Shown: piece after piece, positions 11,504 through 24,896 of the stretch
Numbering within the stretch: position 1 is the first letter of the stretch
Layout: every line of letters starts with the position of its first letter
From: Nematostella vectensis
Taxonomy: Eukaryota > Cnidaria > Anthozoa > Actiniaria > Edwardsiidae
Length of the DNA: 64,000 bases
Reading direction: 5' to 3'
Assembly: GCF_932526225.1 (NCBI RefSeq)
Contig: NC_064037.1
Location: 2,440,203-2,504,202, forward strand
Program-made: the position numbers and the translations under genes
Notes under the pieces: generated by a model
Seen by the model: the letters and a program-made list of their open reading frames with translations, nothing else
Told to the model about the DNA's origin: nothing
The model's database searches: none

Positions 11504-14500
11504 ATGTTCAAATCGAAAATCCTCGTTCTTGGACCATGTGAGGTAAAATTTAACTTCCTAATTATATTAGACGTAGCTTTAGAATTAAAAAGATTACATT
11601 TTTTAGGCATGACACTCCGAATTCTTCCGAGAATCCATTGATCATTTTGGCTAACAACAGCAGCTGTCCGTTGCTAAGTCTTACGTTCTTTCTTTTACAC
11701 CGCCTAATTTCGTCAACTCCTTTGCTATTTTCGTATACAGAGTGGGAAGACTGTCATAGCAAACTTTCTATCAGATGCTACAGAGACTTCTGGTGGCGAT
11801 TATCACCCTACGCAAGGAGTACGGTAAAATAGCGTTCATATCGTCCTTACCAGTTTTGAAAAGACTTCGAAGATCCGGTCGCATAAAATCCACACCCCAT
11901 TTTTCATCCAATGAGAGAATGTAAAAGCTTCCGTTATGATGTGAAAACGCGATCATCCTTGCTTTCGGCAAATTAATTATCATTTCGGGTTCTTGTATTT
12001 TCGGAGAAGGTGGTGGTGGCTGGGTGGGGAGGGGGGGGGGGGAGAGGTGGCGTGAGGCTTGTGGTGGAAATTTTCCAGACCTTAAGCGACGAAAACGTAG
12101 AATGCCACAGAAGTTGTATTTGTGCTCTTGCTGCTCCCAACCTTCCAGCTATGCTTTCAACTACTTGGCCCACCCCCTTTTCACATCATTGAGTAAGTTG
12201 GAAAATTGAGAATGGCGTGCACAATCAATAGCATCAGCCAAGAACATAGAAAGGAAAGAAAAGAATTTCTCCACCCAATCATTTCTGATCCTGTAACCCC
12301 TTAAGGTGATGTTACATGCAAAATTTTTGTGACAGTTTTTTTTGCAAAACAGGTTGCCATTTTTCAATTTGACAATACATGTAACACTCTAGTGTTTTCA
12401 TGTGGCATTGCTGTGAGTTCGATATAACACAAATTATTTTGTGTGACTTGAGTCTTAGTGTGGCGTCCACGACATCATGTTTTTTCATGAATTTTTAATC
12501 ACAAAGATGCTCTTTACCTCATTAGTTTTGGACTATCAAGCTTTTACATTCAGATCTTGGTTTAGCTATGATCCGAATCAACCGGTCCAAACAACTCTGC
12601 TGTCATTGTTTGACTTCAATACCATATTGATGATAAAATATATCAACTGATCCTCCAGTATTTAAGTATTCCCAAATTTTCATTTTATTGATATGTGACC
12701 AAGCAAGGGAAAAGTTTTTTGGGAAAAACTTTTTTGGGCAAATCTGGAAAGATCAGCAATTGCTTTTTCTTTATTGAGGGAATGATCTTGTTAATAATAA
12801 TGGAACCATCTTGCTTAGTTTATATTGTTCATAAACGATCTCGTCCCTTGGACACAATCAGAAGAATTCTGAAAAAAAAAGACGCTAAAAAAGTTCGCAA
12901 GATACTACTCTATAATTCGGAAAGTTCTGAAGATGGTTTTCTTGAAGTTGGTAGAACATTATAATAATTTGGTAGATCATTAGTTCTAGGAAATTGGAAG
13001 AACGCTCTTAAAGTTTACTTGTCATTTGAGATGGATACCAACATGATCCTGAAGAGAGCAATCCGAAATTTTCACATTTTGTTTTAAAAATACTTTAACT
13101 TATTATAACAATCGACAAATTAGTTTGAGCCGCATGCAAACTAAGAAAGCGAGTTGACTCTATTTGTCTTTGCAATACAATGACATGTTAATGGCCATTA
13201 CAATCATCGTAATAGGCAAAGTGTTCTAATTGATTATGAGCTGTATGCAAACTAAGAAAGCGAGTGAGCTTTTAAACTTTACTTCTCTTTCAAAACAATG
13301 ACTTGTTAAACCGCAGCTTTAATGTCACATAGACCAAGCTGGAATATAGCTTAAAATTGACAAACCAAGCATTTCTCGAGAGAGCGATGTAGTCTTTTTG
13401 GTAACGATTATCAAAATCGGAAGAACCTTTTTGCCTTCAGGGTTTTCTCTTACAGATAAATGTTCTTCAAACGATCGTTTCTTCAGAACAACGTTCCTGA
13501 AAATCGGAAAAAAACGTTCTTGCCTTCAAGTGTTAACCTCTGTGATGAACGATTTCAAAAATAGCAAGAATTATCTTGTCTTGGGAAGAACGATATTACC
13601 TTAGGACTAACAATCTTGAAAATTGAAGATCGTTTGTCGTAGAAACTTGATATCATTCTTAATGTCGTAAAAGCGTTTTGCATAAACCGTCAAATGATAT
13701 TTTTCGTTCATAGCCAGAACGCTTTTTCTCTAGTGTACATTTTCCCATATCTCCTCTACCATCCAAAATCTACTGCTGCCACCTTGTCTGTTAAAAAAAC
13801 AGCACAAATTGTCCCATGGAAAAGTGTTTTAGAAAAATAAAATGACTGTTGACCAAATAAAACATGTTGCCGCATTGGAAATTGTACAGATCTGGCCTTG
13901 ACACACATCATTTTTTTCATGCAACATCCAACCCAAAACAGAATAGTAACATCATCTGCATGTTTTCTTCCATCCCAAGTGGTTTCAAAGTTTCATGTCT
14001 GGTTTGTTTAATGCATTTCTGTTATTTTCCAGAATTCTAGAATTTGAGTGCAATTCTATTGAGATCACCCCTGGAAGAACAGCTAACTGTGAAGTTGAGC
14101 TATGGGACTGTAGTGGCAATCACAGGTGAACACCATTTTATGAATCGTACTGCTAAGGATCAAAAACGACATCTAGTATACCAGAATTTGAATAAATGTT
14201 TTGCATGTGGGTACTTCTCACGGCTCTACATGCTGGTTTAAGGATCAATGGATTAAGTAGTCAGTCCACCATGGTGCCCCAGCATGGAGGGCAGGGTCTT
14301 TGTCTTTCCCACAAAGTGGCAGATACAGGATGGTTGAGTTATAAAGACTCAACCAAACTTTTCAGAGCCCTGTTACCTTTCGTACCAGAGTATGCAATTT
14401 CTCTCATTTAGTGACATTCAGCAAAAGTGCTGCTTTGCCAAATGAGGGAAGACTGAGACTCTGGTAGCCAGCGTACTTAACTGTCTGCCCCTTCATAAGC

Positions 14501-15974
14501 AGGTGAAATCACCTCTAGATCCCTACCATTTACAGACTTCTGCCAATAATAGGATTTCATCATTAAAGAATTGATTGCTCGCCATAATAGGTTTTCCACT
14601 TGTTGGCCTGCTTTTCAAAAGGATGCCAATGGAGTCATTATAGTCTACAATCCTGACCAGCCAAACCAAGATAAGGACCTCGAAACTTGGTGAGTCAATA
14701 GTGTCATGTAGCACAATCTTGTAACGCAATGATTGTCACATTAGCATCTTATATATAGCTGACAAGAGCCTACCTTTAGCAGAACTGATTAGATTCTGAA
14801 CCTAGTGCCTCTATTATATACCGACATGCTTAATAAACATAGTGTACCATTACAAATAGGTGACATAGGTAACATTACAAATAGGTGACTTGACTGGCAT
14901 ACTTTTGCCTGCCGGGTTTTGTGGCAAAATAACAACAGAAAATAGCATCTTTCTTAATCAGTGCTTACGAATCAGCCAGAAAGTACCTGTCAGAACAGGC
15001 TTATTTTTATTGAAAGATTCCGTTTTTATCTTTGCTTTTTGGCATACTATAACAGCCATTCCTGTGTCTATTTGGGCTTGAATTTGCTTAACACAAAAAG
15101 TCACATTGATGGCTTCTTAATGCAAGTTGCCTATTACTGTATATTGACTCATTATTAAATCCTGTTTTGACTCCAATACTATAGGGGACCTATGGGCTAG
15201 TTAAAATGTGCAGATATGCGCACATGGACGGCTGTTACATAACACTTTTTAAATATTTTCCAATAAAAAATACCAGAATTGAAATACTGCATTTCGCCCT
15301 GGAACTTCTCCTTCATGTATTTAATTATCCATTGTTAATTATTAATTATCCATTGTTAATCAGGTACACCCAGTTTGTACAAACCCAGATGTTGAAGGAC
15401 TCACAATGTATAGTATTTGCTCACCACAAACCAATGGGAACAGAGCGCACAAGAACACAGATACGTAAGCATTATGCCGAATAACTATACAGACTGCATT
15501 ATATAGAGGGCCCTTGGTTAGTATAATGGCAGGCAGGACTTTTTGCTGAGTGGCCGGTGGGGAAGTAGGGGTGTTGGGCAGTCATATGGAAAGTAAAACA
15601 ATGAAAACTAGGGACTTTTACAAATATCAAACAAAACTTTACCCTGGGGTCCCTGTTAGTAAAAGTTCAAAGGTTGAAAAAGAATTAGAACCACTTGTTT
15701 CCAGGGAAACAAAACTTTGAAAGGCACACAAATTTAAACATAGAAATTGATTATGTAAAGAATGGAAATATCATGGAAACCTTGATATTTATTTTATCTC
15801 AACTGTTGTTTGTATTTCGTAGCCCCAAGTCTCTCCAAAGTAACATGTGTGCATACGAATCTCGATGAAGACCCAGACTCTGTGAGGGAAGACTTTAAGA
15901 ACTTTCTAGCCAAAGTACTCAGTAATTTGACTGACAAGAGGGACCAGGAGGAGCTTAGTATTATGAATCATTGA
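11504..15974 (+). CDS. IFT22: IFT22 (RABL5), small GTPase-like subunit of intraflagellar transport complex B
   Basis: Six phase-compatible exons: 11504-11542, 11741-11823, 14033-14125, 14591-14689, 15364-15464 and 15823-15974 (stop TGA). They give 188 aa, close to the roughly 185 aa of the vertebrate protein. The P-loop GPCESGKT (residues 10-17) is split between exons 1 and 2. The switch II region is ELWDCSGNH (residues 63-71), and AHHK (124-127) stands where ordinary Rabs have NKxD, which is typical of IFT22. FSTCWPAFQKDANGVIIVYN and DPDSVREDFKNFL also follow the family. There is no C-terminal prenylation cysteine, as expected. It acts in cilia as part of IFT-B. Exon 1 lies just downstream of the 33-bp array; intron 2 is 2.2 kb. 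A poly(A) hexamer is present at about 16299. Confidence 0.95.
13127..13310 (+). repeat. 111-bp imperfect duplication in IFT22 intron 2
   Basis: The string gcaaactaagaaagcgagt, followed by a diverged segment ending acatgttaa or acttgttaa, occurs at 13127 and 13238. The wider region 12930-13700 holds loosely repeated gaagaacg/cgttcttc-type strings. No exon is seen here. Confidence 0.65.
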
Positions 15975-16193
15975 GATTCCCTGAGTGTTGAAAGCCACAG
16001 TTACCAAGCCCCTGTAAGCGGCCATTTGTAAGATACTAAGAAAAAGCATCCATTTCCATCCACTGATTTGGGGCAGTTATTGTGCAATTTCAATGAAATT
16101 GGATAAAGGAATTACCTTTGATTCCAATATCGTAACGACCACAGGAGTGGCAGGGACTATACCGTACTTTTCAAGCTTTGTTAGCATGGAATA

Positions 16194-16437
16194 GGGGACT
16201 AAGAGATCACGTGTCTTTTTGGGTGGCAAACTAGCGCGCGCTCGAGCTTTGAGCGGCAAAAAAAACAGCAACAAAAAACAACGTATGCAGTCCTTACGAA
16301 TAAAACAAAAAAAATGTTTTTCAGAAAGGGTTTAGTTTCATTTAAAGATTTTTTTTTTTTTTTTCATTCTTCTGGTGTGGCGGGCACAGTCAATTTGCCA
16401 TCCAAAAGGTCACACGATGTCTTAGCGCAAGTCCCCT
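16194..16437. mobile_element. MITE with about 40-bp imperfect TIRs (family A)
   Basis: The left end ggggactaagagatcacgtg runs into a tttttgggtggcaaac segment. The right end is the imperfect inverse (tttgccatccaaaaggtcac, then gatgtcttagcgcaagtccc). Related ends occur at about 22895-22945 and 47869-47912, so the family is dispersed. There is no coding capacity. Confidence 0.7.
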
Positions 16438-16487
16438 TTTAGTGCTTAGAGATAAACAGGAAAGTATGGATTACTAGTCGCCTGCCA

Positions 16488-16937
16488 GGGGCTCGTTTCT
16501 CGTAACACCCGAGAATTCTCGGGCCCGAAAACGTTTTATTCCTTAAATTTGAAAAGATGGTATCTAAATGTGTTGAAATAAGGTCAAACATCGTATTTTA
16601 CCACAAAGATTAATGTGAAGGATAATCCTCTTTTTGATTTTATAGATTTTGAATTTTCCCGAATTTCTCGGGCCCGAAATTCACAGGCGTAAATATTAAG
16701 AAAGTTCTGGTGACCTCGCAGTCACCCGAGACTTTTCGGGTAACTTTTTGGCTTCGGCAAAACTTCGAAAATAGCCCTATTGAACATAATCATTTGAAAT
16801 ACGAACGAGTGGAAGTTCAAACTGTTCTAAAACATGAAAGCGGTTCTCCAAAATGAAAACATGCGAAATTTTGAACAAAAATGCAATATTAAGCTTTCGG
16901 GCCCGAGAATTCTCGGGTGTTTCGAGAAACGGGCGCC
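16488..16937. mobile_element. MITE with about 42-bp TIRs carrying the palindrome cccgagaattctcggg (family B)
   Basis: Left end ggggctcgtttctcgtaaca is followed by cccgagaattctcgggcccg; the right end is its inverse with few mismatches. Internal copies of the same motif (gaatttctcgggcccgaaat near 16658, acccgagacttttcgggta near 16725) suggest the inside was built from TIR material. No transposase is present. Confidence 0.8.
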
Positions 16938-17166
16938 AGTTCTGTAGCTTAAGAAGTCACAGAATCTTCATGTTTTTTTTTTTTTTTTTTTCAAACAATT
17001 CTGAGCAGAAATGGAGATTTTATTTAAGAAATATCTTTCATACACGATGCATTCCCTTTGCATGAATTAAAGGTTTGCAATTTCTGTAAATAGCAACGTT
17101 AGCATGTTTGTTAAAATGTATATAAAATATCTGTTCGATATAATAGAAAATGTGAAATTGATGATT

Positions 17167-17939
17167 GGGGCCGGTTCCTGAAAGGCCGATCCCTAGATCG
17201 CCTAATCCCGGGTTAAAATTCGCTGATCGTAGGTTAGTAAACCTACGGATAACTCATCGTTCCCGAAAAGCCAGATCATCCCCTGGTTAAATCCACACAG
17301 GATACCCTGTAGATCAATAGAGAGTAACTCAGATTTACCTTAGGTGGCTTTATTTTCGCAGAGAAGCCCCAAAACACCTCTACATCGCCTGCAATTACCC
17401 GTATTTCATTGCCGAAAATGTCATTTACAGGATCCGAGTTGGTGGGTGACACTAGGGGGATGGCATGAAGTTGGGGGTTGGAGGGGGTCTTATTACCGCA
17501 ATACCACAAAATTTTCGAAAAATAGCATACCGCACAGAAGGACGAGGTTTCGAAGAGCATGCGCGACATCCCATTAACACCGCAATATTTATTTATTTTT
17601 TAAAAAAAAAAGCAAAATCTCGCAGTGTTTTGAAAAACTGCATTTAATGTACGTTGCAGCTGCTGACTCGCGAGAATATCACCGCATGTTTTTTTTCTTT
17701 TTTACCGCAATCTCGCACAAAAAAGGGCCAATACCGCAAAACACGTCCCCCCCCCTAGCGAGACAGATTCGTTTCAAGTATAAATTTCATGTAACTTTCT
17801 GTTTGTCCCAGCACAATTTTCGAGTCGCTAACCAGCGTTTCGGGAACAGAACTAATACAGGGGTAAACATTTAATCGTGAGTTAGGCCAAATTAATCCTG
17901 GGCTAGCGCTAATCAATCGGCTTTTCAGGAACCGGCCCC
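17167..17939. mobile_element. non-autonomous TIR element, 773 bp (family C)
   Basis: It starts ggggccggttcctgaaaggc and ends gccgattg-complement ...cttttcaggaaccggcccc, a roughly 24-bp TIR with one or two mismatches. No transposase frame is visible. Its right end directly touches the first unit of the 29-bp satellite. Confidence 0.8.
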
Positions 17940-20900
17940 TGAACTATGGGAATGGACGCAAGAGCACTGTATTACGGGGATGGACACAAGGGTAACGGAA
18001 CAATGGGGAATGGATACAAGAAGTACTGAAATATGGGGATGGACACAATAGGTACTGAACTATGGGGATGGAAGCAAGGGTAACGGAACAATGGGGATGG
18101 ACACAAGGGTAACGGAACAATGGGGAATGGATACAAGAAGTACTGAAATATGGGGATGGATACAAGAAGTACTGAAATATGGGGATGGACACAAGAGGTA
18201 CTGAACTATGGGGATGGAAGCAAGGGTAACGGAACAATGGGGATGGACACAAGGGTAACGGAACAATGGGGAATGGACACAAGAGGTACTGAGCTATGGG
18301 GATGACACAAGAGGTACTGAAATATGGGGATAGAGGCAAGGGATACTGAACTATGGGGGACACAAGAGGTACTGAAATATTGGGAAAGACACAAGGGATA
18401 CTGAACTATGGGGGAGGACACAAGGGATACTGAACTATGGGGATGGACACAAGGGATACTGAACTATGGGGAAGGGCACAAGGGATACTGAACTATGGGG
18501 ATGGACACAAGGGATACTGAAATATGGGGAAAGACACAAGGGATACTGAACTATGGGGATGGACACAAGAGGTACTGAAATATGGGGAAAGACACAAGGG
18601 ATACTGAACTATGGGGATGGACACAAGAGGTACTGAAATATGGGGATGGACACAAGGGATACTGAACTATGGGGATGGACACAAGAGGTACTGAAATATG
18701 GGGATGGACACAAGGGATACTGAACTATGGGAAACACAAGGGATACTGAAATATGGGGATGGACACAAGGGATACTGAACTATGGGGATGGACACAAGGG
18801 ATACTGAAATATGGGGATGGACACAAGGGATACTGAACTATGGGGATGGACACAAGGGATACTGAAATATGGGGACGGACACAAGGGATACTAAACTATG
18901 GGGATGGACACAAGGGATACTGAACTGTGGGGATGGACACAAGTGATACTGAAATATGGGGGAGGACACAAAAGGTACTGAAATATTGGGATGGACACAA
19001 TGGATACTGAACTATGGGGATGGACGCAAGGGATACTGAACTATGGGGAAAGACACAAGGGATACTGAAATATGGGGCTGAACACCAGAGGTACTGAACT
19101 ATGGGGATGGACACAAGGGATACTGAACTATGGGGATGGACACAAGAGGTACTGAACTATGGGGATGGACACAAGAGGTACTGAACTATGGGGACGGACA
19201 CAAGAGGTACTGAAGTATGGGGACGGACACAAGAGGTACTGAAGTATGGGAAAGACACAAGGGATACTGAACTATGGGGAAGGGCACAAGGGATACTGAA
19301 CTATGGGGATGGACACAAGAGGTACTGAACTATGGGGACGGACACAAGAGGTACTGAAGTATGGGAAAGACACAAGGGATACTGAACTATGGGGAAGGGC
19401 ACAAGGGATACTGAACTATGGGGATGGACACAAGGGATACTGAACTATGGGGACGGACACAAGAGGTACTGAAGTATGGGAAAGACACAAGGGATACTGA
19501 ACTATGGGGAAGGGCACAAGGGATACTGAACTATGGGGATGGACACAAGAGGTACTGAACTATGGGGACGGACACAAGAGGTACTGAAGTATGGGGAAGG
19601 GCACAAGGGATACTGAAATATGGGAATGGACACAAGGGATACTGAACTATGGGGGACACAAGAGGTACTGAAGTATGGGAAAGACACAAGGGATACTGAA
19701 CTATGGGGAAGGGCACAAGGGATACTGAACTATAGGGATGGACACCGGACTATGGGGATGAACACAAGGGATACTGAAATATGGGAATGGACACAAGGGA
19801 TACTGAACTATGGGGATGGACACAAGGGATACTGAACTATGGGGATGGACATAAGGGATACTGAACTATGGGGATGGACACAAGAGGTACTGAAGTATGG
19901 GGAAGGGCACAAGGGATACTGAAATATGGGAATGGACACAAGGGATACTGAACTATGGGGGACACAAGAGGTACTGAAGTATGGGAAAGACACAAGGGAT
20001 ACTGAACTATGGGGAAGGGCACAAGGGATACTGAACTATGGGGATGGACACCGGACTATGGGGATGAACACAAGGGATACTGAAATATGGGAATGGACAC
20101 AAGGGATACTGAACTATGGGGATGGACACAAGAGGTACTGAACTATGGGGAAGGGCACAAGGGATACTGAACTATGGGGATGGACACAAGGGATACTGAA
20201 ATATGGGGAAAGACACAAGGGATACTGAAATATGGGGACGGACACAAGGAATACTGAACTATGGGGATGGACACAAGAGGTACTGAAATATGGGGACGGA
20301 CACAAGGGATACTGAACTATGGGGGACACAAGAGGTACTGAAGTATGGGAAAGACACAAGGGATACTGAACTATGGGGAAGGGCACAAGGGATACTGAAC
20401 TATGGGGATGGACACCGGACTATGGGGATGAACACAAGGGATACTGAAATATGGGAATGGACACAAGGGATACTGAACTATGGGGATGGACACAAGGGAT
20501 ACTGAACTATGGGGATGGACATAAGGGATACTGAACTATGGGGATGGACACAAGAGGTACTGAAGTATGGGGAAGGGCACAAGGGATACTGAAATATGGG
20601 AATGGACACAAGGGATACTGAACTATGGGGGACACAAGAGGTACTGAAGTATGGGAAAGACACAAGGGATACTGAACTATGGGGAAGGGCACAAGGGATA
20701 CTGAACTATGGGGATGGACACCGGACTATGGGGATGAACACAAGGGATACTGAAATATGGGAATGGACACAAGGGATACTGAACTATGGGGATGGACACA
20801 AGAGGTACTGAACTATGGGGATGGACACAAGGAATACTGAACTATGGGGATGGACACAAGGGATACTGAAATATGGGGAAAGACACAAGGGATACTGAAA

Positions 20901-21325
20901 TATGGGGACGGACACAAGGAATACTGAACTATGGGGATGGACACAAGAGGTACTGAAATATGGGGACGGACACAAGGGATACTGAACTATGGGGCTGAAC
21001 ACCAGAGGTACTGAACTATGGGGCTGAACACAAGAGGTACTGAACTATGGGGATGGACACAAGGGATACTGAAATATGGGAATGGACACAAGGGATACTG
21101 AACTATGGGGATGGACACAAGGGATACTGAACTATGGGGATGGACACAAGAGGTCCTGAAATATGGGGATGGACACAAGGGATACTGAAATATGGGGATT
21201 GACACAAGGGATACTGAAATATGGGGATTGACACAAGGGATACTGAAATATGGGGATTGACACAAGGGAATAATAACTGGGGATGGACAACAAGGGGCAC
21301 TCAACTATTGGATGGACACAAGGGA
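17940..21325 (+). repeat. 29-bp satellite, about 115 copies, with higher-order repeats
   Basis: Units alternate gaactatggggatggacaca and agggatactgaaatatgg-type variants at a 29-bp period. Variants include agaggtactg, aagggcacaag, and a shortened unit gacaccggactatgg that recurs at about 19740, 20046, 20410 and 20716. Those spacings (306, 364, 306) show blocks of about 306 bp nested in a duplicated 670-bp block. All Ser/Pro/Val-rich open frames here are repeat artefacts. Units decay at the distal edge (21260-21420). Confidence 0.96.
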
Positions 21326-24059
21326 TAAATAAACTTAGAAACCAACACAAGAAACACTTTACCCAAAGGGCAGTCGAACTGAGTAAATGGACACAATATG
21401 ATGAATAAACTTTGGAGAACAAAATGTTTAATAATCTGTTTCAATGTTACTCCATACATGTCATAAACAAACATCAACGGTGTAATGAATGCGATCTGAT
21501 CGCTAGCCTGTTTAAGCCAACTTCGATAACACTAGAAACTTGGTTTTAAATCACTTCACTTACAAAATAGGTACCAACACAAACTGGTGTCTAATTCCGA
21601 TGAGTTTGTTTACGAATAACATTGAGCAACAGGTTCAAAAGGATTTTACCCAAAACGACCCCACTGTGATCAGAGAGTTATATCTGGGTAAAGATCCGGA
21701 ACCAAACGACTGTACAAGCAAAAGTCTCAGGTACTTTTGACAGAATAAGCACGCATTTAACACAAAATACGAGAAGGCTCGTCTCGCCAACTAAATCATG
21801 AAGAATTAAACTTGTTTAACGTAATACCAGGTAGCTTATGCCTTTGACCACCCATGAATTAACCGTGAACATATCCGTAAATAGCAATCCATGCTACAAC
21901 TAAAACAACTCCATTCTAATTTTAAAGCATCAAATAATACAGGGGAAGTCGTATTGGAATCATGATGTGAGTTTTTGATATTAAAAACAAAATAACATTG
22001 CCACGCAAGTCGGATCTACTGACTATAAGAAGTGTCTAGAAAAGGATGTACACAAGATTGCCAAGGGCTTGTCATAGCGTTGCCCATCATCAGAGTTAGT
22101 TGTTCTGAGGCTATTTCATATGGCTTGGTCAAAGGCTCACATAGTTAAGTAGCTTGTAGTGCAATCATTAGAAAAGCACACCCCCTTAGGTAGCAGGACA
22201 GTACAAGGGAAGGTGAGAAGGGAAGTTTTCCATTCAAACAAAACAAGGAAGAGGGTCAAAATGAAGCAATAAGGTTCATTCACCTCCCCTAAAAGAAATT
22301 CTACACCATAACTCTTTTTCATAGAAATACAGTCTATTTAGAGGAATAAAGATCTTATAAATTTTCTTTTTCAAAAATACAAACTTTCTCTTTTTATCTC
22401 GATTCCTATAAGCATAGTTATCAAATGTGAATCCATTACTCGCGGCATCAACCACAGCTTTGTTGTGCACTTTGGGATTTAGCCCTGCTAGTCGTTGTAA
22501 CATTAGATATGTAGGTTATGAAAGGGGGTTATTTATTATCTGAAATACTCTGCTAAAGTATTATGCATTGCAAAAATAAAGCTCTTTGTATAGGTAAGCA
22601 GTTTCCCACTGACGTGTGGATTGGAGCGACTTTCAAGGGCCAAGTTAAATATCCTGTCAATATTGACAGTCGTCATAAAAGTCAACAACTCGTACAAGAA
22701 AACAGACACAGATGAAAGGGGCTAAGATCTGGAATAGACGACTTGCACACACAAAAAAAACTATTTTTTATGGGGGGGGGGGGGGGGGCGTTCCGGCTTT
22801 TGACAGCAAAATCACAACAACAAAAAGAAAAATTAAAAAAGCTGAGCGTTTCTATGCCAGAAAGGGCTTATTCTTATAGAAAGCTATTTTGGTTCGAGTT
22901 TGCCTCTCAAAAGGTCACATGATTTCTTAGTGCAAATCGCCCATCAACACAGACTACGGCCACTCCTCCACTAGTTCTGTTACGAGTGTAGGCTCGAGTT
23001 GTATGTGGAGCCACAGAGCCCAAAACGAAGTTGAAGTCGAGACAACGGATTCACCTGATTAGCTAACCTTCGTGGTCATAAAAAGAGCTCTAGGATAACT
23101 TTCCTCCTGCTATACTTTTAAAGTACGAAAAATGTAAGTAACAAGATAATAGAATAAGATAATAAATATACAGCACCCAAGTCTTCGAGTGCATATTTAA
23201 AATTTTCACTTTGGGTCAAGGAATGACTTTCTATCAGGCCAGTAAAGAGGGCAAACACTGACCCCCTGTAATAAACATTCGACGACAAACCTCAGAGATT
23301 CATAACCCCTGCTGCACCGAAGAACTCACTGACGGCACATGGGCGGGGTCACCACATGAAGCGGGAATCGTTGGCCTCATCTATGTTGAGCAGGGGACAT
23401 TCGGTAAACGAATTTCCTGAGCTTCACATCATTCCAAACCTTTTCGAGATTTGCTCCAGCAGTGACCGCTCCCTTGCGCTTATAAGTGACATACTCCGTG
23501 CAACCATTGTTAAATATCTACAGATCTTCATGTTAAGATTAGAGTGGTGGATGATAGTCTCACCACTAATTCACTATCTATAATAGATTCCTTGATCGTG
23601 CAACTGGTCTAATTCTCTAGCAATTGCCCGGCCTGATAGCAAGAATTTTTTGGGGAAATATTCATTGTGATTTTCTTGAGAAAACTTAAATACTCCTCAA
23701 CTGAAAACTACTCTACTTTGCCAAAACGAGCCCAGTTTACTTTGTGGACTCTATTCCTAAACCTTGCCTTCAATCAAACGGTGCGCATCTACAGAGTAGC
23801 GTTCCCTCACTTCGAACGACTTCCCAAGTTTTCTCAGAGGCATCAAGACCTTCTTGAGGTGCTAGCACTTGAAGGAAAATCACGGGCCCATAAGAGAGGT
23901 CTTCAGGAAGACCGGCAGTGAAAGCTCGTAAGGTAGGTTCTCACCAGGACACAAGTATACAAGCAAGCGCTTAGAGAAAACTGAGTATTACTTAATATAC
24001 GTTTGCGTCATAGTCAGAACAAACCTTATGTCAAAATAAGGTGACTAGAAACTTGGGTT

Positions 24060-24485
24060 CGGCACAGCAAACTTCACCTCAAGGGTTGGGTGAATGCTAG
24101 GGAGATGATAGGTCTAGTGATAAATTGAGTGGGTGCTAGGGGTTGAATAGGTCTAGTGGTAAGTTGGGTGGGTCTAATGGTAAGTTGGGTGGGTGCTAGG
24201 GATGGGTTGGATGGGTCTAGGGGTAGGTTATGTGAGTGCTAGAGTTGGGTTGCTCGTGCCAAGTTGTAGGTTGGGTGGGTGCTAGGGGTGGGTTGGGTGA
24301 GTCTTGGGTTGGGTTGGTTGGGTATAGAGGAAAATTGGGTGGATCTAGGGTTGGGTGCTAGTGTTGGGTTGGTCGGGTCTAGGGGTAGGTTGGATGGCTG
24401 CTATGGGTGGGTTGGTTGGGTATAGAGGTAAATTGGGTGGATCTAGCAATGGGTTGGTTGGGTATAGAGGTAGGTTAGGTGAGAT
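24060..24485 (+). repeat. degenerate G/T-rich tandem repeat
   Basis: Irregular units of gggttgggtgggtctaggg and gggtaggttgggtg-type strings repeat with variable spacing. The G-triplet density could support quadruplex formation on the plus strand, which is an inference only. Confidence 0.8.
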
Positions 24486-24788
24486 GTTTGAGGGTCGACT
24501 AGCACCATCAAGAAGGTCTTGGCTGCCATAGCAATTCAGTTTTTTAAACTGACAAAATAAAAAGCATAATATATGCACACAAATATAAGGATTGCCAATA
24601 TTCTAAGAGTAAACAGCAGCATTTCATGCCAAAAAGTACACAGACACAGAGGGAGTCGGGGGCGTGAGGGACAAGAAAGCAAGCCCTGGTTACTACGGTG
24701 CCTAGCTCTACTATATACCTAAAAATAAACATAAGGATCAACCGGGAAAACACACTTTGGATATGGTCACGGATTTGGCAGACTAGGT

Positions 24789-24896
24789 ACGAGATCTATA
24801 AAAAATTGAGCTTTGCCAATTCTCAAATCATATACGCCTACGTAAGAGATCTATACAAAAATGAGCTTTGCCAATTCTCAAATCATATATCAAAAA
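24789..24896 (+). repeat. two-copy tandem duplication, about 55 bp
   Basis: The string gagctttgccaattctcaaa followed by tcatata occurs twice, each preceded by agatctata. It has no associated gene. Confidence 0.8.

Noticed and set aside
15506-15560. tRNA-like start (ggcccttggttagtataatgg)
   Set aside because: No complete cloverleaf, anticodon stem or T-arm consensus could be drawn.
22276-22503. Minus open frame starting MLQRLAGLNPKVHNKAVVDA, protein-like
   Set aside because: No convincing donor, partner exon or family match; left unannotated.
24060-24485. Telomere-like G-rich array
   Set aside because: Units are irregular and do not match TTAGGG or another telomere repeat.
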